Source: Tetrahymena elliotti 4EA (Eukaryota; Ciliophora; Oligohymenophorea; Hymenostomatida; Tetrahymenidae). From it: a stretch of 64,000 bases of DNA. Under the pieces are notes generated by a model that worked only from the letters and a program-made list of their open reading frames with translations, did not search any database and was not told where the DNA came from. The position numbers and the translations under genes were made by a program. Below, one piece after another: positions 1 through 11,483 of this stretch (within the stretch, counting starts at the first letter, position 1; the number at the start of each line of letters is the position of its first letter). The DNA lies in contig JH720312.1 of NCBI GenBank assembly GCA_000231825.2, positions 124,001-188,000 of the forward strand, read 5' to 3'.

Positions 1-2241
1 AGTCACCAATAAAACATCTAGTAGATTCAATTAGATAAGAGTAAAAATTTAGAAGAACCTATTAAAATTCATAATAAACGTTCTTCTTTTACAGAAGGAA
101 ATTAAGCTTTAAATAACAATAGTAGCAGTCTTTAAGTGAATAGTAATAGTAATTCTAGTAATAGTTATAATCATAATGTTTAAAAAATACAAAGTCACCC
201 AGAAATATAAAAGCTAGAATCTAATTTTACAAATATGAATAGTAACAGCAAGAGTCTAAGCAATTTAAATTCCTTAAGCAATCAAAATATTAACACTCCT
301 TAGTAGTCTTCAGCAGTAGAGACATTTAAACGCAAATCAAGCTATTTTTCAAGTTATCATAAAAGAAAGACGAGTGAAATCAAGCGTGATGATTAATCAC
401 ACTCAAAACTTCTTATGCCTGTGACTAATAATCAATTTTCTGCTATTATAGATGATTCAACCCCATCTCATTAAATGCCTCATGGAACTGCTTATAATAC
501 CAGTTTAATTAATTACTAAGACACAAATAATAACAGAGCTACTACTAACTCCAATAATCTTAATCCTTCATCAGGATAAAGCAATATTAATCCTATGTCA
601 AATTTACTATTAGAACCTATTTCACCTATAAAATAAAAATAGGAAAACACTAGCCCAATGCTAACAATGAATAAAGAAATATTTACTAACTCTGAACTGT
701 AATTTGACATTTAAACTGATTAACTATCTCCTAGAAGAAAGTAGTATTAATTGTTTGAAAAGTAAAATCATCAATAGCAACCTAGTAAATTGATTTAAGC
801 ATATTAAGTATAAAATACATATGACAAAGATGGTAAAAAAAGATAAAACACTATCCAGCCTACTTATAGTAATTTAGATGAGGTCTTTTTCTAAAACTAT
901 TAAAATAAATCATAATAAAATGCTTTCAATCCTGACAACAGTAATTCTGTTTCGATAAGACTTGATGACTAAGATCCATAGTCATACTAATAGCAATAAT
1001 AATATATGTATGACAAAAATTTAGAATAAACTAGATACTTCTTTATTGGGGAGAATAGTAGCAGAGGATAATCAACTAGATAGCTTTCAATTAAAAAGGG
1101 TGCAAATAAAACTGCACTAATATTTGGCTAATAGCCTTTAGAAATGGAGTAGCAGAATTCATTTTAACAAACTTAATATAGTACAAAAAACTATGAAGAG
1201 AATTATAATACTAGCTAAAGTTATCTATAAAATAATAATATTCATGAAACAACTAACGATTACCATCCTTCATTTTAAGGAAGAAAGAAAACACATCGCA
1301 TAACATAAAATGATATATGGAATGAAAAAATCAGCACCCTTCAAAGTGACATAAAAAAAGATCGTTTGTAATCATACTTATAGAGTAATAATAGTTAAAG
1401 AAATATTAGATCTCAAAGGAACATTTAAATTGCTAATAGAAAATAAAGGAGGGACGATTCAATAACTAGGACTTTAATATAGTAATAAAATAGTGAACTT
1501 TTAAGTCAAAGTTAAGATTATCCAAAGGAATCAATACCAGGCTTATTTAAGTATTAATCCGCTAAAGTAAAGGTTCCTACTGGAGCTCATCCTTAATAAT
1601 CTTTTTAGATTTCTTAAATGTAGCTCCATGATTAACAAATAAATATGAACAAAAAATTACTTGAGACAAATTTATCACATAAGAATCAAAGCCAATCTAA
1701 TATTAAATTAAATTAAAACCACAAATAATCTTCACATGGAAGATAGCATAGTATAATAAAAAATGGAGAAAATTAATCAATGGATAGTCTTGAACATAAT
1801 AATTAGTCCTCTGAAGCTAGGACTTAAAAATATCAAAGAAAATTTACCAATAAAAAGATATCATTTAAAATAACAGAAGACCCGAATACAGTTCGTGATA
1901 GCTAAAGGAATCATACTTATAACAGTATTATGTAGAATTAAACTCTAATACCTTATTATAACTTAAGAGGTGAAGATGATGATGATGAACGTAATTCAGA
2001 AGAAGATCAATTTAAATTCTCATTAATACTTGACTTTGACTGTATGAAGTAATATGTTGCTTATTTCCCATGGAATAACTACAATAAAGTGATAAAAAAT
2101 ATGTATGGCTTTAAAAAAAAGAAGAACAAAGAAATGATGACTTTATTTTCCACTAAGTAAATGACAAAAGCAGTCAGAACAAAATTTTTATCAAAGGGAG
2201 AAAAAGAAAATAGTGATGGAATTAGCAAGACATACAAATGA
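1..2241 (+). CDS. C-terminal part of a CNBD-type K+ channel family protein (5' end outside the window)
   Basis: The frame is open from base 1 to the TGA at 2239-2241, about 746 residues, with TAA/TAG read as Gln. It is a low-complexity tail rich in Asn, Gln and Ser with no recognisable domain until the end. The last ~70 residues contain the pattern F-D-x4-Y-x2-Y-F-P-x-N-N (about 2035-2080), followed by a Lys-rich stretch. The same pattern ends the three K+ channel genes further along, and only there, so I infer that this is the cytoplasmic tail of another member whose channel core lies upstream of the window. No intron is needed in this segment. The assignment rests on the tail motif alone, because pore and nucleotide-binding domain are not visible. 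The 3' end converges on the minus-strand U-box/VWA gene, with under 200 bases between stop codons. Confidence 0.7.
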
Positions 2242-2432
2242 AATAATAAAAAAATGATCATAAAATTAAACATATTTTTACAAATTTATATTTTTCTTTA
2301 GTTAGTTTTATTAAATGTAAAAAGATAAGATAAAACCACTGCAAATACATTCTCAATTAAGCAAGTTACTTTTTTTATTAATTTTATATCAAATATCTTG
2401 TAATGTTTTCTAAAAGTTTTTAAATTTAAGTT

Positions 2433-4790
2433 TCAAGCTATTGTCAATTATTTTTCAATAGGATCTTAATTTTTTTAGTTATTCATTTTTTAACATAATC
2501 CTACGACTAATCTGCTTAAAGGATCTCTGATGAGGCAATTTGTAGTGAGATTGATCAGACCATTTTCCCATCCTATCATTCTCTTTAGATCTTTGAGGAT
2601 TCTTTAGGTTCCAAAATAATCATGCTAAACAATTTCTTCCTTGAAGTTATGAGCATATGTAACACATTCAATTCCATTTATTTCCATAGAATGACCTTTT
2701 TCTAGAACAAAGCTATAGACAAATTCACATTCTCTGAGCACTGTTTCTCTTAATTAGCAAGGGAAAGACCAACAATTATTAATTCTTACAGGATGATAAG
2801 GAGTTATGATAAGCCCATCATCAAACTCAACTAAATAAGCTTTATTGTTTGAGCATTATGTTTTGATAACACAAGATACTTCTGCTCCAAGTCCATAAAT
2901 AGCTGGACTAGCTATTAAATCTCCTTTCTTTATATCCATTACTTTTTTAAATTCTCCATTTGCCATCTTAACTAAGCAATTACCATCAAAGCATGGAGCA
3001 TTATTGTTATAATACTACGATATATTTACTTGCACAACTCCATTTAATGAATTTTCTATAGAAGGTTTTGGAGGTGGAGTCTTTAAAAAAATCTCATCAG
3101 CTTTATCTCTTATTTAGTTAAATAACTTACCACCATAGTGCTATACACCAGGATCTTTGAAATTATTACATTATTAAATCTAGTGAGCTCTAAGAAGAGA
3201 TAACAAATAATGGTGACCCCATCTTTAGAAATATTCCTGCTTTGATAAAGCTATGGTTACCTAACCTTCCAAGTCTTCAAGTAAGTCTTTAACAAATTAA
3301 TTAGATTTGGATAATATGTGGGATTTGATTTTATGAATAACTTGTTTTATCTAATCTTAAGCATCTTAAAATTCATATTGGATACACAATTAGATAGATT
3401 TAAGGATAGCCTCAACAGATTCAAGTCTAAAACTATCAACTAAAACTTATTTTTCACAATTCTAGCTATCTGAGGAAAGAAAAGTTATTTCGTTAGGAGA
3501 CTTAGCAGTAGAGGAATTTTTAAACTTTAAAGTTGCATTTATAAAAGGCTTACCATTAGAATTATCAATATTTTTCATTCTAACAACAATATCTTTTGAT
3601 TAGCCATATTATAGTGATCCAATATTAATATTTAATCCCCATGAACATCTTTGATGAATGTAGTTTCCTTAAACAGCCTCTCTATTTAGTATATTTTTAG
3701 CCTACTCTTCTTCAATAAGAGCTTCTTCGAATTATGATCCATTTAAATTTTCTAAGCACAAAACTGTATCTACAGCAAGTGTAGTCATAAGGTTGCTCAA
3801 AGCATTAACAAATACAGTTCCTACAAATTAACCATCAGGAATGAATGCAAATGAACCTCTTCCTTCAACTGCTAATTCATCCAATAATTAACTATCCAAA
3901 TTGTAGCCAAATCCAAAAGTGCTGATTGAACAATTTACATTATTATCTTCTTTGTATTTCTTAAGCATGGGTAAATGGCCACGAGGAGGAATTACATTAG
4001 GCTAACCATCAGTAAAAAGTAGAATTTAAGAAAAGGCTACTCTTTATTCGTTAGTTTAAATACTTTCCTATTAGCCTGCCTTAATTACCTCAAGAGCTTA
4101 ATGAATACCCTCCCAAATATTAGTGGATGCAAGAGGAACAAGTTTTTCTAATTTTTCTATGGCTTCAGCTTTACCTTATTCATCCATTATAGTCAATGAT
4201 GTAATTTTATAGGCATATGTATGAAAGGCGACTATAGATAATCTATCTCTGTCATCTAAGTTATTTATAATAGTTTTTACAGAGTGTTTAACTAAATCAA
4301 GGATAGAAAGACCTTGACTTTCATAACCTTGAGATCCTTTTATCCAAGCCTCACTTTACATAGAACCTGAAACATCAATTACACAGCATACATCACAAGC
4401 AGAGCGTTGAGTACCTTCTGGTGTTTTAATGCTTATTTTAACTAAATCATTAAAACGATTGATTTAAATTTGAGGTTGATGATTATTAGATAAATTATTT
4501 TAAGCTTCTTAATTCTTTTGTTTATCTGATGTTTATTAAATTAATTTTAAGTCTCTGTATTTATTTTCATCTGTAATTTACTATCTAATATTATCAATCT
4601 CTTACTTTAATTGTCTGTTAATTTAAAGAGAATTTAGGTGCAATTCTTTTCCAGTTATAGGAGAAACACCCTTTTCTTTAATGTAGTTCTCTATAGCCGA
4701 TTTCTCATAGTTGTATCCATCCCCAGCTGCAGTAGGTTCATCCATTATTTGCTTAGTTAGAGGGCAAAAGTAGGAATCTGGGAGATCCAT
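2433..4790 (-). CDS. U-box / von Willebrand A / Vint (Hint) domain protein, copy 1
   Basis: A single uninterrupted frame of 785 codons runs from ATG at 4790 to TGA at 2433. Residues ~3-70 are a U-box (SYFCPLTKQIMDEP, then DGYNYEK and SPITGK), the fold of RING-like ubiquitin ligases without zinc ligands. Residues ~130-310 are a VWA domain with the MIDAS core DVSGS (Asp139) and a later TDGQPN. Then comes a helical linker with WGHHYLLSLLRAHQ and NNFKDPGVQ, which resembles the Vwaint family. From Cys600 a Hint module of the Vint type follows: catalytic Cys in APCFDGNC, block-B TPYHPV (TxxH), and terminal AHN. A ~60-residue tail follows the HN. In Hint families the first Cys starts an N-to-S acyl shift leading to cleavage; here self-processing is inferred. 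The start is the first Met before the U-box. A paralogue lies at 7510-9885. Confidence 0.9.
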
Positions 4791-5530
4791 TTTTATTTAT
4801 TCTTCTTAATTTGTAATTCTTTTGTAATACAAGATTTATTTTTGAGTAATAAATATTATTCAGAATTATATTGATGAATTTTTAAATCATAAAATTTACC
4901 AATTATTTTTAATGATAGTAATTTTAACTTTCATTCAAAATGTCCACTCTATTATTTATAAAAATGTAAACTATCGAATATTAAATAATATGTCAAAAAA
5001 AGTAATTGACTAAATTGATTGATGATAAAATCAAATAATTTGTATATGGAATGAGTTAAGAATAAATATGATTATCTATCTTTTCTTAATTATTTCCATT
5101 TTCATGTAGACAATCGTTTTAATCAGATTTAAATAAAATCCAAACAACCCAAAGAATTGTTCAGAAAATTTTTTATACCTAAAAATTTCATGTAGACTCA
5201 TCTCCATCGTAAATCATTAGATAAAATACAAAAAAAAATGTATTTTTTACTTCGATTTAGGAACAAATAAAATTATTTTTGTCATTTAAAATTTATTTAA
5301 CATTTAAAAATTATTTTTTGCCATTTTAAAATTTATTTAATATTTAAAAATTATTTAATATACATACAAATATACCGTTAATTCTAATTAATTAGGGTCA
5401 AATGAAAAATTACTTGTTTCATAAAAATTTTGGCCTTTATTTTTTTATTTAAAAATTTGGCCTTAATTAAATTGGCTTGAATTAATGAAGATTTACAGTT
5501 TCTTATCTACTGAGTACTTAAACTAAATTT
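4791..5530. other. Intergenic, A+T-rich
   Basis: This stretch lies between the 5' end of the first U-box/VWA gene and the 3' end of the membrane-protein gene. I see no coding frame. Around 5280-5360 there are imperfect short direct repeats built on ATTTATTTAA and TTTAAAAATTATTT, and near 5430-5465 a duplicated TTTGGCCTT. The promoter of copy 1 must lie at the 4791 end, but no motif stands out. Confidence 0.6.
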
Positions 5531-7117
5531 TCATAAAATATATAGATCAATTTAAGATTCATATAAATCTGAAAAACTTGAATATGGATTAATATTTAAA
5601 TATTGAGTGCATTATCTAAAGAAAATTATATTTCTTAAAATAATCTCTTATTGTATTTATTAAAATTCCTCCTAAATTATCTTATATTCCTAAGGCATAT
5701 TCTTTGAAATTATCACTAATTATTAATATTTGACTTTACTATAGTTTTTTATGATTTTTACTATATTTAAATCTTCAATTTCGTAATTAAATTCTATTCT
5801 TCTTATATATTAATTGATAGGTTCATCTTTAAATAGCTAATCAATATATTAATTAGGTAATCTTTTATCTATCTATACAGTCATTCTTTTATTTATTCTA
5901 TTAATATTATTATTATTGTTATTAACTTCACGATCAAAATACCTTCTTCCAATTGATGGTATGTGCAATTCTTAATTTTAAAAATTATAGAGCAAGCAAT
6001 ATATATATTCTTAATACTATTTATGATCAATTTCCTAATATTAATAAAAAAATATTACTTTTGATATGTAGTAACTTTTTAATAATTTTTATCTATTTAA
6101 GTTATTGTATCTTATTAAATCCTCACATGATTCAATCTATACTAATTAACAGTTATTTAATATTGGAGATATATAGTACTGGTATATTTGATATAGATTT
6201 ATCAGATAATATAGTGATAATGATGTTATTATTATTATTAGAAAGCCACTGTCATTTGAAATAGAAATAGTGTTGTAATTTTTAACTAAAAATATTAATA
6301 ATAAAGAGTTTTATAATAGCTTTTATAGTAATTAATAATTTAATATTCTATATGAGACAGAATCTTATAATTTAGCTAAATCTTCTTTGCTTCTAAGCTC
6401 TACGCCCGCATTCAAAATATTCATAATTAAAATGAAGAGATTTAAAAAAGGAGTTATAAATGAAGGAATTTATTTTAGTCTTTTTAAATGATAGAAAAAT
6501 ATCAAAAAAGATATCAACAAATTGACAATTAAGAAAGGAGTAATAAAATTAGGAATATTTCTACAAGCAATTATCATTCCAAAATAAGCAACTAAAGAAA
6601 TATATTCTGGAATCATTTCAGTATAGTTTAATGTATTAAACTATGTTAATTATTTAGACCATATATTATTTAAATAAAAAAGAAAGAAAAATAAGCAAGG
6701 CATGGCTAATAAAGTATTGAATTGGTTGCAGGTTATTAATAACCAGACTATTATGAATGCTAATTAAGGTATCATAGGAATATTGATAATTTCAGATTTT
6801 GAAATTTCTGAATAATCGATTATATTAATGCGAAAACCATCACCATCATCATCAGAATCATAGTTATTAGGACGATAGCATAAGCTAAAAAGTTCTTCGA
6901 AAGAAATTAAAACAACAATAGTGATCCCTACCAATTATATCCAATTAGGTTTAACAACAAAATAAATAAATATTAGTCTAAGCAATTTATCTACAATGAA
7001 GAGACCTATAAAAATATATTAATAATTTGTGCCTAGCATATTTGTCAGAAATAAATATATCAATATGTACTAAATATATTTTAATGTGATAAAAGAAACT
7101 ATTTCATTTATTCTCAT
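5531..7117 (-). CDS. Multi-pass transmembrane protein, function unknown
   Basis: One open frame of 528 residues runs from ATG at 7117 to TGA at 5531 with no intron, using TAA/TAG as Gln throughout. The first ~320 residues are very hydrophobic and contain roughly eight or nine potential membrane helices (for example YILIYLFLTNML, LVGITIVVLISF, LAFIIVWLLITC, ISLVAYFGMIIAC, FLIVNLLISFLIFF). They are broken by an acidic loop with YDSDDDGDG. The remainder is a charged, Gln/Asn-rich cytoplasmic-looking region with IGRRYFDRE followed by a run of six Asn. I do not recognise a family. It sits on the same strand between the two U-box/VWA paralogues, so one of those was duplicated around it or this gene was inserted between them. 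Confidence 0.75.
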
Positions 7118-7509
7118 TTTTTTTAAATCCCCAAGATATGATCTTTCTTATTTAAAAGATTTTTTTCTATTTTAAAATCAATTTAATATTTATATTTGAA
7201 CCTAACTAAATCTTTTTCTCTCCTTTTTCAAAAAATAAAAGCACAAATTTTTTTGTCAAAAATTAAACCAAAAATATTTAATCAATTCAAAAACCTATCA
7301 AAAACGAAAAAAAAATCAATCAAAAATCTAATCAAAATAAAATTTGATTTATGTAAAACGCTTAATTTACTTTGAGAAACAAATATTAAGTGTAAGATGG
7401 TAAATTATTATTGAATCCAAACATTTTTTAATTTTATTAAAATATTTCTAAAATTTATTTTTAATACTTCTTTAAGCAATTAATCAACATAAAAATATTT
7501 ATTATTTAT
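7118..7509. other. Intergenic, A+T-rich
   Basis: Nothing beyond poly-A/poly-T tracts is seen here. It holds the upstream region of the membrane-protein gene and the 3' flank of the second U-box/VWA gene. Confidence 0.6.
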
Positions 7510-9885
7510 TCATACAATAAAATCAAAATTATTTGTATTTTCCTCATTTGTTTAATGGTTTTTATTGTTTTACTTTAAACCTACAACTAAGGTAGTAACA
7601 GGGTCTCTTATTATGCAATCAGTTGAGAGAGTTATATAACCATTTTCCCATCCAATCATTTTCTTGAGTTCATCAACTATTTTAACGGTTCCGAAGAAGT
7701 CGTGCTTTACATTCTCTTCTTAGAAATTATGAGCATAGGTTACACATTCAATTCCATTAATTTCCATAGAGTGGCCATCTTCAAGTAAAAAGCTGTAAAT
7801 ATAATAGCAGTCTCGAAGTTCAGTTGGTTTTAACATACAAGGGAATTACCAAGTATTATGAACTCTAATTGGATGGTAAGGAGTAATAATAAGACCTCCT
7901 TCGAATTCTACAAAGTAAGCTTAGTTATTTTTGCAAGGTGTTCTTACTATACAGGAGACTTTAGCTTCGGCTCCATTAATTGCAGGACTAGCTATGAGAT
8001 CACCTTTTCTAATATCCATAACCTTTTTGAAATCTCCATTTTACATTTTAACTAAACAGTTTCCATCAAAGCAAGGAGCATGATTGTTATAGTAAGATGC
8101 CATATTTACAGATTTTGGTGCTTAACCTTGCTTTTTAATTGAAGGCTTAGGAGGTGGTATTTTTAAGAAAGCCTCATCTGCTTTATCTCTTGTTTAGTTG
8201 AATAATTTACCTCCATAATGTTAGACTCCAGGGTCTTTGAAGTTATTACATTATTGAATTTGGTGAGCTCTTAGAAGAGATGGGAGATAATGGCGACCCC
8301 ATTTATTATAATATTCATCAACTGAAATGGCTTCTGTTACTTAACCAGCTAAATCCTTAACTAAATCCTAAATAAACTTGTTTTGCTTGCTTAAATGATG
8401 ACTGTTAATTGTATTAATTAATTATTTAATAATATTGGTTGATTCAGCTCTATTTCCAGTTTTAAAAAGGTTCATGGATTGTCTTATGGCTTCTACTGCT
8501 TAAAGTCTAAAAACATCAACCATTACGCTCTCTTCTTGTTAACTTATATCTGAAGATGATGTAGATATTTCTTCAGGGTTTTAGTTTGTTGATGAAGTTT
8601 TATACTTCAAAGTAGCTGTGATGTAGGGTTTATTGTTGTTATTGTTAATATTTTTCATAGTCACAACAATATCTTTTGATTATCCATATTGTAAAGAACC
8701 AATATTAATATTCAGACCCCAAGAGCATCTTTAAAAGTCATAGTTACCTAATACAGCTTCTCTGTTCAATATTTGCTTAGCTTATTCTTCTTCTATTAAA
8801 GCCTCTTCAAATTAAGCTCCATTGCTATTTTCTATACATAGTATAGCATCTACAGCTAATGTAGTCATTAAATTGCTCAGAGCATTTACAAAGACTGTTC
8901 CTACAAACTATCCATCAGGAATAAATGCAAATGAACCTCTTCCTTCAATGGCTAATTCATCTAATAATTAACTGTCTAAATTATAACCAAATCCAAAAGT
9001 ACTAATAGAACAGTTAACATCATTTTCTTCTTTGTATTTTTTTAACATAGGCAAATGACCGCGAGGAGGGATAACATTAGGTTAGCCATCTGTGAATAGA
9101 AGAATTTGTGAGAATGCAACTCTTTATTCTCCCTTCTAAATACTCTATTTTTATCCAGCTTTAATAACTTCTAAAGCTTAATAAATACCATCCCATATAT
9201 TAGTAGAATCTAATGGAGCAAGTTTCTCCAGTTCTTTAATTGCCTATTGTTTTCCTTATTCATTCATAGGAGTTAAATCTGTTATTTTGTAAGCATTAGT
9301 GTGAAAAGCGACTAGAGAAAGTCTATCCCTTTCATCTAAGTTATTGATGATAGTCTTCACAGAGTGCTTAACTAAATCAAGAATTGTTAGACCATTTCTT
9401 TCAATATCTCCTTTCTAATTTTTAATCTTAGCCTCATCAGACATAGATCCTGAAACATCTATAACACAGCAAATATCACAGGAAGAGCGCTAGACGCCTT
9501 CAGGAGTCTTAATGCTTATTTTAACTTAGTCTTTGAAACAATTAATTTAAAGTTTAATTTAAGAAGAGTTGTTATTAGATTGGTCATTTGCGACTACCTA
9601 GTTATTGTTATTGTTCTTGCTTTCCTCTTCTACTACTAATTTAGGATCTCTGAATCTATTTTCATCAGTAATTAAATGTCTAATTGAATCTATTTCCTTT
9701 TTCAATTCTAAGTTATCTTGTATTTAGTTATGCTTTAAAGGTTATTTAGTGATGGGTGAATGTCCATAATCCATAACGTATTTGATGATATTAGATTTTT
9801 CATAATTGTATCCATCTTCACATTGAGCTGGCTGGTACATAATCTGCTTATTTAAAGGGCAGTAAAAGCGATCTGGAATTTCCAT
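7510..9885 (-). CDS. U-box / von Willebrand A / Vint (Hint) domain protein, copy 2
   Basis: An uninterrupted frame of 791 residues runs from ATG at 9885 to TGA at 7510. It is collinear with the gene at 2433-4790 and mostly identical in the folded domains. The U-box is at residues ~3-70 (RFYCPLNKQIM, DGYNYEK, SPITKQ). The VWA domain starts near residue 137 with MIDAS DVSGS (Asp143) and TDGQPN. The Vwaint-like linker has WGRHYLPSLLRAHQ. The Vint module starts at Cys605 (APCFDGNC) with TPYHPI and ends AHN. The U-box-VWA spacer and the extreme C-terminus are the most divergent parts. All Hint catalytic positions are conserved in both copies, which argues that both are under selection for that activity. 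Expected roles are ubiquitin ligation (U-box) and protein binding (VWA), but the substrate is unknown. Confidence 0.9.
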
Positions 9886-11483
9886 TTTAACTATTTTATC
9901 AAGCTGAATCTTTTTCTGTTTATAAATTATTAAAATTTTTGTTTTTTATAAATATCTTTGAGTAGCTCATTTAAGTAGAAGAAATTATATTAAACTTATT
10001 AATTCTGATAAGACCTAGATATAAACCAACTAAAGGTGTCTACTGAACCTTAGAATAGAGAGCTATCAAAATAGTAAATATTATAATCTTTCTATATAGG
10101 AGAAGATAGAAAACAATTACTTCTCAATTTATTCTGAAAACTTTTAAAAAATAATTATTTTTTAATAAATTTATTTTCTTATCATTAAATGTATTAAATG
10201 TGTTAATTTATTACAAATTTTTTTAAGTGCCTTCTTGATATTTTAAATAGAAAATATCAAATTTAAATAATAATAATGAAATTGTTTAAGATTTCTATCA
10301 TTTGAATAAATAAATATTTCAATCTTCTTTGTTTTTGAAGAAAAATTTATAATTTCTAAAAAGTTAAAATTTTGTTTGAAGACTTTTGGTACTTTTCAAA
10401 AATTTTATATTAAGGTTAGATAAAGAAGATTATATTTTACCCAAAAAGTATATAATTATTATGCATATTTTATAATTAAAAATAATTAATGTGGTATTAA
10501 CAACACAGTTATCTAATTAAATTGAAGAATTTAAGTAAAACTATCACACATTTTATTTTAATTTTTAAAATAAGATTATTAAATATTTTTATAAAAATGA
10601 AAAAATTAACAAATCAAATAATTGTAATACACATAAAGAGATAAGAATTGATGAAGTATTGGCTTTAAACAAAGTGACTACCAAATCAATTAAATTAAAA
10701 TAATAATAATAATAATGTTTGTATTGTAAAATAAAAATCAATTTTATGAAGATAATCTTAAAAAAACCTACAAACATATTATTATTAGTTTTTATGGTTA
10801 TCATTATTTTTAAGATATAATATGGATGGATATCAACAAAATTTAGTATTTAAAAGGATTAACTTATTTTATTGTAAATATATTATTTTTTTAGATTTTA
10901 TTAAAAATAAAAAATGAACTAATTTTAACGTTAACGTTATTATGTTTTTTAAATATATTAATTAATTGTTTATCTTATTTTGTAGAGCTAGTGTAAAATT
11001 ATTAGTTTTATTTTTTAGAGTAAAGAAAAAAATTTTTTGCTGAATAAAGTTAAATTAAATATCTTCAAGTGTTAACCAAAGGAATAGTGATATTTATTTT
11101 AAAAGTTATCATTTTTATAATAAAATTAAGTAAATAAGAACAATAAACTTATTTAAAAATTATTTGAAGAATTAACGATAATGAGAGATAATTAATTTAA
11201 ACATACGAAAATAAATATTTCTTAAAGAAATTTATTTGGTGATAAAAAGAAATTATTTTTATTCTTGGATAATTTACTATCTTTGTAATCTCATTTTTTT
11301 AATTTTATTTTTAGAAGTGTTTGATTTATTAATCTAACTATAAATTAGAGGATCATATTTTTACTGATTGGTAATAAAATTTAACTTCTTAATTAAAATA
11401 ATCTTTTTAAGACTTTATTTATATTTGTTATTCCTACTTGATTTAATTTAAATAAAAAGTAGAAGAAATAGGGTTATAATAAA
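9886..11483. other. Intergenic between divergent genes
   Basis: This lies between the start of U-box/VWA copy 2 (-) and the first complete K+ channel (+), so it must hold both promoters. I see no convincing coding exon. It contains a short ATT/AAT run near 10700 and a 14-base perfect palindrome at 10926-10939. Confidence 0.6.
10926..10939. repeat. 14-base perfect palindrome with two CpG steps
   Basis: The sequence TAACGTTAACGTTA equals its own reverse complement. G+C-containing palindromes are uncommon in this very A+T-rich spacer. It lies about 550 bases upstream of the channel start at 11484. It could be a transcription-factor site or chance; nothing else supports a role. Confidence 0.35.

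Noticed and set aside
1..2241. Dozens of in-frame TAA/TAG suggesting a pseudogene
   Set aside because: The same holds for every conserved gene in the window, including midasin, and the codons fall at Gln-compatible positions. The reassigned ciliate code with TGA as the only stop explains it.
5953..6264. 103-residue plus-strand frame
   Set aside because: It lies antisense inside the 528-residue membrane-protein gene and has no independent support.
6590..6720. Apparent frameshift or tiny intron in the membrane-protein gene
   Set aside because: On recounting the six-base A run at 6675-6680 the frame is continuous from 7117 to 5531.
10022..10036. Partial match to the Tetrahymena chromosome-breakage sequence (TAAACCAAC)
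   Set aside because: Only the first nine bases match; the rest differs, and no telomere repeats or coverage break are visible.
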